From Reticulitermes speratus (Eukaryota; Arthropoda; Insecta; Blattodea; Rhinotermitidae): DNA of 64,000 nt. The stretch covers positions 10,291,001 to 10,355,000 of the forward strand of contig JAJKFL010000002.1 in NCBI GenBank assembly GCA_021186555.1, given 5' to 3'. The notes under the pieces were generated by a model. It worked only from the letters and a program-made list of their open reading frames with translations, did not search any database and had not been told where the DNA came from. A program made the position numbers and the translations under genes. Shown here piece after piece: positions 50,216 through 60,700 of this stretch. Numbering within the stretch: position 1 is the first letter of the stretch; each line of letters starts with the position of its first letter.

Positions 50216-50510
50216 AGGTAAAGGTAACGTTCACCCTAGAACAGGCCATGAAGGCCCAGAGGGGAGTAGAGCTATAGCTCTACTCTTTCTTTAACCTTGG
50301 CACTAGATGGGGGTGGGTGATCAACGCCACGCCCCGGCTGCTTCACTCCCGGGAATGACCCAGTACCCATTGTACAGGAGGCTGGGTGGGACCCAGGGCC
50401 GGTCTGGACGGGTGCGGAAAATCTCGCCCCCACCGGGATTCGATCTCCGGACTGCCCAGCTTGTAGCGAGTCGCTGTACCAACTACACTATCCCCTCCCA
50501 CGTCACAATA
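50216..50510 (-). mobile_element. tRNA-derived SINE, best-preserved copy
   Basis: The minus strand begins GGGATAGTGTAGTTGGTACAG, a tRNA-like head: box A TAGTGTAGTTGG (complement of 50479-50490) and box B GATCGAATCCC (complement of 50435-50445). The body follows with CCGGCCCTGGGTCCCACCC and GCTGCTTC..., then AGTGCCAAGGTTAAAG and the 3' end GTTACCTTTACCTT. At least ten further copies or fragments lie in the window, in both orientations. RNA polymerase III would transcribe it; it depends on a LINE for movement. Confidence 0.9.
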
Positions 50511-50579
50511 AGAATACTTATAAATACAGGGACCTTATTTGAAATTGCTTACTCTGTCTATTTTAATCAACTTATTTAA

Positions 50580-51219
50580 TTTTACTAAACCAACTAAATG
50601 CACATACAACATACACAATAGTATAGTTGTTTATTTCTCCTAAATGTTTCAGCACTGCCATGCTATCCTCAGGGAGTTTTTACACCAAGTTTTAAAACTA
50701 GCTAAAATATGATAGAGTACATTCATAATACTTGTATATTTAGCCCACAGTCAAGTTCACTTTGCAGGGTGGTGACATATGTAGTCTGTAATACATTATA
50801 TTTGCCTCTTGCACATACCACGTGACTAGTCATATAGGGACGTGATCCACAGTGGATTGAATACAATGATGGATGTTTGTATACACAAATGAATACTGCC
50901 ATGACATATCAAGAAAAAGAATTTTAACCAAATTTTATATGTCTTTACATGTTTTATACTAACTGTCATTATAATACGATGTACACACAATATTGCTATA
51001 ATGTATTACAGACTATGTGTGTCACCACCCTGCAAATTGAACTTACAGTAGAATGCTATATGTACAAATATTACGAATGTAATCTAGTGTATTTTAGCTA
51101 GTTTTAAAACATGGTGTAAAAACTCGCTGAGGATGGCACGGTAGTGGTGAAACATGTTGGAGAAATAAAAGACTGTACTATTGTGTATGTTGTATGTGCA
51201 TTGAGTTGGTTTGGTAAAA
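50580..51219. repeat. Fold-back element F9 (long), hammerhead-like modules in both arms
   Basis: Arms of over 200 bp: TTTACTAAACCAACTAAATG / TTGAGTTGGTTTGGTAAAA, with the CCAACTAAATGCAC box. Left arm, minus strand (about 50637-50676): CTCC-CTGAGGA-T-AGCA..TGCT-GAAACATTTA-GGAG, with a four-pair outer stem. Right arm, plus strand (about 51121-51162): CTGAGGA-T-GGCAC...GTGGT-GAAACATGTT-GGAG. The inner 300 bp is A+T-rich and is itself largely self-complementary (CACCCTGCAAA / TTTGCAGGGTGGTG). Confidence 0.85.
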
Positions 51220-51267
51220 GAAAATACAGGGATCTTATATTAGTCTTACCGTGCATTTTTACAATTC

Positions 51268-51522
51268 ACTGTTAAAAAACCAACAAAATGCACTTCACTA
51301 TCACTTTTTATTATGTATTAATCGACCCCTACATATGTTTCGGTTTTATGTAAAACCATCTTCAGGGGGTTCAAAAACTACGTTATTAACATTGGATGTG
51401 GAAAGAACATAGTTTTTTAACCCCCTGAAGATGGTTTTACATAAAACCGAAACATATGTAGGGGTCGATTAATACATAATAAAAAGTGATAGTGAAGTGC
51501 ATTTTGTTGGTTTTTTAACAGT
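51268..51522. repeat. Fold-back element F10, two intact hammerhead-like modules
   Basis: Nearly perfect inverted repeat, arms about 51268-51387 and 51403-51522, ends ACTGTTAAAAAACCAAC / GTTGGTTTTTTAACAGT, box CCAACAAAATGCAC. Right-arm module (51420-51465): outer strand ACCCC, CTGAAGA (51425-51431), T, stem GGTTTT/AAAACC with loop ACAT, GAAA (51449-51452), C.ATAT.G, triplet GTA (51458-51460), outer strand GGGGT. Outer stem 5 bp, inner stem 6 bp, both perfect. The left arm carries the identical module on the minus strand (about 51324-51371). Confidence 0.93.
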
Positions 51523-52599
51523 AAACAGGGATCTTAGTTCATCTGCTGTATGGCATTGGTCACTACACAGACCGCTTCACATTACAGCTGCCAGCACAGT
51601 GCTTGCTGCTAGTTACGTTTGCCATCAGTCAGCATCTATGCCTTTGAGATCACCATATTGCAATTAATATTAGGTTTTTACTCACCATATTTCAAGAGAC
51701 ACTGGGAAGTTATAGTTCAGTGCATTGCAGATTATAGTACATTTTAGTCTTTGTATTTAATGAATGTTCTGGAAAGGGTTTCCTTTGGCTTGCAGGCACA
51801 TGTCACATGCAATAAACATGTTCTCAGTTGCACACCAAAAGTTCTGCTGTTGAAATTCAAAACACCTTATGCTGAATACTTTCTTTCAGATTGTCTTCAT
51901 TGCAAGGATTTTTACTACTATACACTTTGTCCTTTAATATATCCTACAAGTAAAAATTTGTACGAGTTGAGGTCTGGTGAACAAGGAGGTTTCAAGCCCC
52001 TGCTTATTCTGTAACCAAAAACAGTCTGTAAATAACACATAAAATTTAATTGAAAATCATGCCATCGTAGCATAAATGGTGTCAGAATGTGTTTCAAAGA
52101 CTTATGTGAATTTATGGTATTGGAAGTAGAATGAGCCTGATAATCCTGGTGCATTTTTTTTAAATTTCTGGGCTATTTTTCAAGATGTGCTATTAGTAGC
52201 TGCTTCTTACCAGCAATCTCCTATGTAGAAACAGATTTAATACAGTGGATATGGGCAGGGTTTACAGTAGGTAATGCAACTGTAATACAGTTCACCATTT
52301 TCCACTTCTTATTACCATTTATTGAAACTGCAGTAATTATGTAGTCTCCATGCCTTCATAATCCCAAAGTTTTAAACAGAAAGACTGACAAAGTCCCATT
52401 CCATCCTTACTTACAATCAAAGAAATTAGTTGGATTGAAAGTTGTAACTAATTCTACTATGTATGTATGTATGTATGTAACAAACCTTGTATTTTAGGAG
52501 ATCCTGATAACTTTATTCCAACTGACCTAGTTAAACCCCACTTCATATTTAACCAAAATTATATTTTCTTTTGGTGTGTGCAGTTTTAGAAGCTGGGGT

Positions 52600-52875
52600 A
52601 GCACACTGTGTGTAGTGACTAGGATAGGGGCTGGAAACTGAGGAACTGTGGTTTGATTCCGGGCAGAGGCAAATATTCTACGAAATATTCAGATCAGCTC
52701 TGGGGCCCACCCAGACTTTGTTTAGTGGGTACTAGGGGCTCTTGGCCTGGAGCTAAAGCAGCTGTGGCATGAAGCAGACCACTCACCTTCATCTAATGTC
52801 AAGGTTAAGATGAATGGAGCTATGCCTCTGCTCCCCCATATGCCTTCATGGTGTTTGCAGGGACGATTTTACCAT
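52600..52875 (+). mobile_element. tRNA-derived SINE copy (plus strand)
   Basis: Starts with a worn tRNA-like head containing GTGGTTTGATTCCGG (box-B-like). It continues CTCTGGGGCCCACCCAGAC, GAGCTAAAGCAGC, CTTCATCTAATGTC and ATGCCTTCATGGTGTTTGC. Confidence 0.75.
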
Positions 52876-52956
52876 TATATGCAGTCGAACATACCATGAC
52901 TAATAAAATAGGACATGTTATTGCCTTATTAATACAATCACCATTTCATTTATTGT

Positions 52957-53041
52957 ACATATGTACGTACATACATACATACATACATACATACATACAT
53001 GCACACATGCACATACACACGTACGTACATACATACATACA
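52957..53041. repeat. (ACAT)n microsatellite
   Basis: Imperfect ACAT/ACGT/CACA tetranucleotide run about 100 bp before the first hyccin coding exon. Confidence 0.95.
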
Positions 53042-53147
53042 ACTGAAGATTTGGTGTATTACTATGGGTGTTTTGGCTTCAGAACACTTAAGGGAAACTA
53101 TGTTTATTACATAAGCGATGAGTGGTTTTCTTACAGCATGTAACGGG

Positions 53148-53297
53148 ATGATAGAAGACGTGGTGCGTGAGTGGTTGGGTGATTACAGTGAGCTGAGCCC
53201 TGTTGAGGTGCACAGTTTTGCCAGCAGTTTGGAGCATAACCAGGCGGTAGTGACGGCTTTGTACACAGTTCTTGAGGAGCGGAACAAATATCAGGAA
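53148..53297 (+). CDS. HYCC1: Hyccin coding exon 1 (start)
   Basis: The exon begins at 53137 after TTCTTACAG; the first in-frame ATG is at 53148. It encodes MIEDVVREWLGDYSELSP, then LEHNQAVVTALYTVLEE; 50 codons, donor GTATGT. An ATG at 53118, upstream of the acceptor, is in the same frame and could serve only if that intron is not removed. Confidence 0.9.
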
Positions 53298-54723
53298 GTA
53301 TGTTCATGTATGCCCTTTGCCTCTGAATTATGGAGTAGCTATTCAGTAACCGGTAGTGAGCAAATCTATTTAAATTTAGGTGGGCACTGTGTTTATTTTT
53401 TAGAAACCTTTTTATTGGGTTATAAATTTTTTTAAACTTGAGAAGGTAGTACTTTTTGAAAGGAGGTAGCTTGTACATGCACATCCCATTCCCTGTTGAG
53501 ATATTTTCATTCAGTCGTCTGTATTTATTCTGTATTCATTTGTTTTGTGCATATTTTTATGCACATATCTTGAAGAGACATGTAAGAAGAGATATTTATG
53601 TTCACTCTATGCAAGCACATTTTAAATTGGCTGTTACAACACATTACTCATCTCCATTTAGTGGAGAGGTGAAGAAGGAGTAAAGCTATACTTCTCCCCC
53701 TATATGCCTTCGTGGCATGGACAGGGAAAACTTTACCATTATTACAATACCATTAAATGAGACATGGCTTCTAATAAGTGGATTTTCACCATCGACTTTG
53801 AAATTAAGTCAGCAAAATGGTTATGAAATAGCAAGGACATATACCTACTATTTCACTCACATTGTACATGAAATACTTAAGTAAAAAAACTGTATCACCT
53901 CCAAAAATCCACTCTGTATGAAAAGGAATGCCAGAAAAGACAAAGAATATTGACTTTTAAAACACTCCATATTGAATGAACACTAAGCTCCATGAGGTTG
54001 TTCTACCTGCAAGGTCATTACATAAAAAAAAGGTAAATTTCACTTTATAGCCTGCCATAAAGGCACAGGGGGGGAGTGGAGGTATAGCTCTACTCTCTTT
54101 AACCTCGGCACTAGATGGGGGGGGTGGGGGGAGGTGGATAATGTCACCCGGCTGCTTTATCCCCAGGAATGGCATGGTACGCATTGTGTAGGGGACTGGG
54201 TGAGGCCCAGGGCCAATCTGGATGGGTGCGGACAAGCTTGCCCCCACCATGATGCTATCCCGGACCAACCAGCCTATAGCAAGTCGCTGTACCAACTATG
54301 CTGTTGGCCATCTACAAAGTCATTACCATAAGTTCTGGAAATTAGGGCTATTTAAAACTGCTTGACAGAATGTTAGAGATTGTTTGTTGGTTTAAATGTA
54401 GCTATTGGTATTGTGGCCATTGTACTCAGAAATCATGAAGGCTTGTCTCAACCAAAATGGTCGTTTTGCACACCCAGGAAAACTGGCAGGATGTGCCACA
54501 TGCTCAACCTGATGAGATGACCATGTTTGCTTATCTTACACTAGAGATTTAAAGGGTCCAGAAATGTCATCTTTGAGATTTTATTTTACAAGGACTCCAT
54601 AAGACACAGTAATGAAACTTGAACATTTACTTGTCTCCAATAAACCTTTTTTTAATCCTGGCTTCAAATTATGTATTACAAACCTAGAATTTAATTATTA
54701 TTATTATTATTAGTAGTAGTAGT

Positions 54724-54761
<38 letters not shown>

Positions 54762-57700
54762 AGAAGGAAGAGGAGAAGGAGAAGCAGCTGCAGCATAATA
54801 AAACATAAGATATATTGAAGGGAACACAGCAACACATAGTTCATGAGCTACAAAATAGGATAGTTGAAGAACATACAAATACTTCAAAGCAGAAATGTTT
54901 CTATATTAACAAAACATTTGTGTTAGTATTAAGTATGCACATCAACCATTTGGTGCCAGAATTAAAATGCCTTCTGCACCCTGCAAAAGACTGGAATTTA
55001 AATGGCCTTCCATTACTGTGCATGATCTTGGTGATGTCTTTAGCTGACTTCATGTCACCTATAGTCAGCTTTCGGCTCCAAAGGGTTAATTAAGACACAA
55101 TACAGGAAAGTTTCTGAAAATGAAAAGATATTCTGTTAGGATATGAAACAACCACAGAAGTGTGGCAGAGAAGATTATTGCAGTCTATACCATACCGTAC
55201 CTAAGTGAGGTTTATTTCTATCTGGAGCTTCTTGTTATTACTGTTTTCACATTACTTCAGTCTGCATAATTATTCCTATCACATCCTTTGACAGTATGCT
55301 GTACTGAAGCTGGTTGGTTTAGCTCTCAGGACAACCTGCAGAGTCATTTGTGTCATCAATTTTTGTGTTTTCTTGCAGTTAATTGATCCTGTGTGCAACC
55401 AGCTGTTTGGATTCTACCGCTCACGTGAAGTCGAATTGCAGAGGTTCACACTCCAGATTCTGCCCACATTCATTTTTGTGTATCTGAATTCTGTGGCCCA
55501 TGGAGATAAAAAGGTACCATTTCAGCTCTCTAATAACAAAATTTTTGCATTTTGCATCTATTGTGTCACTTTATCGAATACAGGGTCCTTAGTTTGTGTG
55601 GCCTATATCATTGGTCACTTCCTTTCGGCTGCTAAATACATGAAGTGTCATTATAAATCCAGACGAAAGTTGTGCTATTACCAGTGGCATCGTTGTGGGA
55701 GAATTTTGTAAATTTGAGTCTCACAACTTGGAAAATCCACATGACTCAACATATTTAAAATTGAATGAATGAATTGTATTGTATAATACTGTAGAATTTT
55801 ACAAATATAGTGTATGTACCAACTCACATGGTTAGCTTCTTTCTGTGTGCTATAGCTCTGTCTTTTAATTTCTTTTCCAGAGCTGTCGCTGTGTTGAAAC
55901 TTTGCTTATTGCATTGTACAACCTAGAAGTAGTGGATGAAAATGGTCAACCAAAGGTTGTGTCATTTCGTCTTCCATCACTGGCACAGGCCTCCATATAT
56001 CATGAGGTAACTAACACTATGAGTTATGTTTCTCGTTAGGTTTGTGCCAGTGTTTGATTCTTTGAATGGCAGTGTTACATTGGACATTGTCCGTTGTGTG
56101 AGGTGTATTCATATAGGCCTACTTGGTAATTTGGGTGTTGGCTTTTCTTCTGTTTTCATGTGATTATCATACTGACAGATTTTGTATTGCTTTTTGTTGT
56201 TTCCTCTTTATAGAATGGTATTTAAAATGTCCTGTGTTTGACCATGCCTCTTGTAACTGCTAATGTTCAAGAAAATTAAAAGAATAATAAAAGATGTGTT
56301 AGCATACTGACAACCAATCACCTGAAAATAGGAGTAGGACCAGATTGTGAAACATGGTGTATATCAAATATACTTTAGACAGTGGAGTGTGTTTAACATA
56401 ATATTAGAATAACATAACTGCCTTTAGCACATTTCTTGTAATATTTTGAAGGTGTGCATTTAAGAGTGAGTTTGAGATATGTATGTTGAGTTTGCTGTTA
56501 CAGCCGATGAGTCTTGCACCGTGTTCTCTGACAGAAAGTGCGCTGCGAAGGTTGGAAGAATGCAACAAAACTGGTCAGCTGGGGACCACTTCCTCAGGTC
56601 GAGGCACTTAATGCTCAGAACAGGCTTAAAGTAATGACAGCTCTTCTGTTTGTATATAACCGTCAGCTTAGTCTGCTACACAAGTCTGCTCTTGAGCATG
56701 TTTGCAAAGTCTCTTCCAAGTAAGTGATCTGGCTTAAATAATAAAGTGTCTGAGTTGTTTGTTTTGACTTGGCATTGAATTTTCATGAAATGTGCATACA
56801 GTAGGTGTGTGATCTTTGGATTAATTGCAATACTTGAGGGATCCATAAGTTATTGACTATAGCTTCCTGTAATGTTCTGAATGTTGCCTCTTTGTGTGAG
56901 GTTTTAAATGTTGTCTGTATGTGTGTTTCAATATTATGTTTGAGTGCTGGTTTACAACAAATTTTCAGTAGCCTGTACATCTTTTCACCCTGCAGCAACT
57001 ACCTATTGTATTTATTGTTTTTTATGCTGGCCTCATACTGCAGAACAAGTATTGCTTTCTCTGCAGCTCATTACAGGTTTTAACTTCACAAGTACTCATA
57101 GTTCATTAATTTTTATGCTGTACTTAATTTAGACTCAGTTAAACAATGTTGTTATAGATATTGTATTCAAACATAATTGTTACAGACATTGTATTTAATT
57201 TGTGTTTTATTGGTAGATTGTTCCTTAGCTGTTATTACATGTGTTGGCACGTTCAAGTAAAAGTGCCCTGAAATCAGATGATGGCAAATTAATTATGAAA
57301 TGTTTGCCACCTGTCGACACTGCTGTGATTCATCTAGTGGATTGGGGAGTGATTGACACAATGATAAAACAGTACAGGAAAAGTTTCTACAGAAAGATGT
57401 TAATGAAGGTCACAATATAAAACTGTTCCAGAGGAAACTATCTTTGTTGGTTGGCATATATGATGTGTCTGTTGCCTAGAATACAGTAAACCCAACTACC
57501 ATTAACTAGTGTACAATAAGAAAAATCTTACAGATCTTGAAATTGACCGCTGTGTGTAGCACATAGCTTTAACTGCTTTGGCTGCTGTGCATGTTGGCAA
57601 GAGTATGGAATATTTTAATGTGTCCACTTTTTACGCAATACGGACTACTCATTTTCTCCATATCGTAGCAGCAGATTTACAATCATAAGGTGATTCATCC

Positions 57701-60700
57701 CTGTTGTGTTTTATTCCAATGTTATATTAAAAAACAGTCTTACACAACACATGTACAAGTTTATGTGTTGTGTAAGACTGTTTTTTAACAGCAGATTTAC
57801 CATTGATGCCAGTTGTAGGGCTGTTGCTAGTATACAGAGAAACTTGTGGTGTGTAGTAAGAATGAAGAGTGCTGCTTCATGTCATATTTGAATAGAGTGT
57901 GATATAAACAAACCTCTTTTCAGTGTAGTCAAAACTTTCTTTTGTGTTTTGCTTGGGATGATGGGTAGGCCTGTGTATACTGGAAATGCTACATGTGAAG
58001 TGTCTGGTGTGTGTGTCTGATTCCAGCCAGAACTGAAATGGTTTAATAGTTCCTCACAAATGTCCTCTGTATTTGATTTCATGAAGTCCATTGAGTGGTT
58101 CTTGAGTTGTAACGTACATACAGACTAATTTTAATAGGCACTCTGTAGGAATGCAAACATCCATAAAGGGATTAGATGAGCAAGGGTTGCTCAGTGCATG
58201 AGGGAGAGAGGAAATACATAGAAGGTTTTGGCTATGAAACAGCACACAGAGCCAATTGAAGAGATTAACCTTTAAGTGACTTGGCTGGTATTTTAATTGT
58301 AGCCGTGGTTTATGAAAAACATGAGTATTATTTGAACAGAAAACGATGAAATTATGAAATGAACGGTATTTTGCGGAAAATAAAACAGAGATTATGCGGC
58401 ATGTCTTAAAAATGCAGTAAATATCCTTGTTGCCTAAACATATAAAATACACTTCTAGGGGTGATTTTTTATGTGTTCACATATGCAAATGCAGGTTGTT
58501 CAAAGGTTAATGTAGAAGTGGCACTATTATCGTAAACTAGGTTGTAGAGGAATAGGATTTAACTGAGGATTCAGTAACAGGCTTTTGTAATAATGATTAT
58601 GGTTCCTACAGATTGGTGACACAGGGTTTCCATAAACCAGGCCATCACCAGCGTTCATCATATGGGTCTAGTGAATCAAGCTTTGTTCCACGCCTGTTGC
58701 CACGTATCCCCGTGAGTTCACAATTTCTTCTGGAGCTGCTTCATGCTGTGTACTTTGCAATGTTTAACGACTTTAGCTACATTGCCACACAAGCTCTTGA
58801 GGATATATATGGCCGTGCTTGTTACGAGGGGTATGCTGAGGTGGTGTTGGTTACTAGTGCCATCCGAAATTCCCTGCAAGTGAACCCATCAGGTATTGTA
58901 TAGTATGTCAGTTGTTGTGTAATTATTGAGGATTGAAATAAGTTAGTATTAAAGTTATGGTCTTCTGGAATGTGATGCTGTGTAGTTTGATAGATGGACA
59001 CCAACATTTGGGAGGAACCCACTGCCTCCATCTTCATGGTGGAAGTAGAGTCCTTGGAAATGATGGTATCCATCTACTATAAAACATGACATTCCATCAT
59101 GGAAGGTAATAATGTTGAGCAAAGTCACAGTTGCAGTAGTGAAATCTAAGGAGTATGATGGTTAGGATGTGTATTTTTACAGGAAATGCATATGGAATTT
59201 GGTGAGGGAACCTGTTAGTAAAAGGACAGCTAGATGACTGTGGTGCCAATAGGAAGTGAGGTTTGGTTCCAGTTAAGTTGGAGAAATTAGTGTTTGTTTT
59301 ATTGGTTGGCTTTTGTTATGGTGTTGAAATGCAAGGTTAATGAATATTATGGCTTTCCTGACAGATAAATTATAAGGATTTTGTAATTTGTTTTCAGACT
59401 TACTTCTGTATAATTTGTACCAAGAATTGCATGTTGTTATGTGTTCTTTATTTAATCTCTGAAACCACTCTATGAAAATTGATATTAGGATTTTATATTT
59501 AAAAAAACCACTACTACCTCCTCATACTGAATTGAAAAATGAATAGCTTTTCATTGTCTTTCAAATTTATCCTGCTTTAGAAAATATTTATGCTTAGTTC
59601 AGAATGTCATTGAAAGTTATACTCTTTTGGAACACTAGTGGAGTCATGTCACATTATATACAAAAACTTAGTACCTGTTTCTGTAGAAAATTCAGAATTA
59701 ACTCAGAGTGGTCTGTTGCTGTGTTATGTTTTTTACTTGTCTTTGTTCTAAATGTGAGAGTAGAAAACAATAGTACCACCACAACAAGCCACACAGTAAC
59801 ACTGGACACGTGTGCTCATGTTTTAGCACTGGTAAGAAGTGGTCACCACAGTACATTTCTTACTCCCATCAAGAAATCCTTATCTGTACATTTAGAATTA
59901 AGTACATATTTATGAATTGCCTACCGTAACCACATACTTTGATTACTGATTATGTGGCTGTCAGAGAGGAATTGGTTGCAGATGAAAGAGGAGAGATGCT
60001 GTGGGTAAACCTCCTGCATGGGCTGTGTGCTGACCTGTCTCCAACTCTTTTGCAGTCATGGAGGTTGGACTTCAAGACTTAATTCAAGAAGCAGGAATTT
60101 GAGCGTTGTGAGAAGTGACCATACAGTGTGAAAGGGCGACTGTTTTCGTTTTTAGAGGCACAGGGAGGATAAGGGTGTCTTTTTGACAAGCTTTGAAACT
60201 GGTGCCTTGTAGTGTTTTCACTACCACAGAAAAAAAAATATTTTGTGGACCTGGTAAATTGTTTTTACAGGCCACCTGTGGCTAGCAGATTGTATGTTGT
60301 ATGTGCCTGCTTTCGATCTTCAGCTGGTATATCCTAACTTTTAAGCCTGCCATTGGTAATAATTTTTGTGCAGGCCAGCCAAGCGATGGACCTATGGGGA
60401 TCAGTGTAGCCTTGTCGCCTGCAACCACTACTGTCACTACAGTTTCAAAGTCAATGATTACCAATGCTTCATTCCGTACCAAGAAGCTTCCAGGTAGGAA
60501 ATGGCCCTTATGTTTTAGTAGTGACATGTGAGCTATTTTATTGTCATAGGTTGTCTTTTGCAATGTGTGTATAGTCAGCATGTGCAGGAATATATTTTTA
60601 CAGTTCTACTAATCCAATGATGGAAGCTTTTGGCCCAAAAGGCTTAAAATTTGCTTATGGTAATGATACTCCTCTGTTTCATGACAAAGTTTGTTGTTAT

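Larger units (their letters stand above)
42042..53136. other. SPT16-hyccin intergenic region (11 kb)
   Basis: Repeat-rich: SINE copies, a mariner palindrome, five fold-backs (F6-F10), a LINE end and microsatellites. A CpG-richer patch at 48.6-49.4 kb may be the hyccin promoter. I see no other gene; 43.2-44.2 kb and 46.4-47.2 kb hold nothing recognisable. Confidence 0.6.

Noticed and set aside
50435-50490. tRNA gene on the minus strand
   Set aside because: A and B boxes are present but the arms do not form a full cloverleaf and the unit continues into a repeated non-tRNA body; it is a SINE head.
56504-56719. Hyccin as a pseudogene
   Set aside because: All other exons, splice sites and phases are intact and conserved; one extra base in an A run is more simply an error or rescued by splicing.
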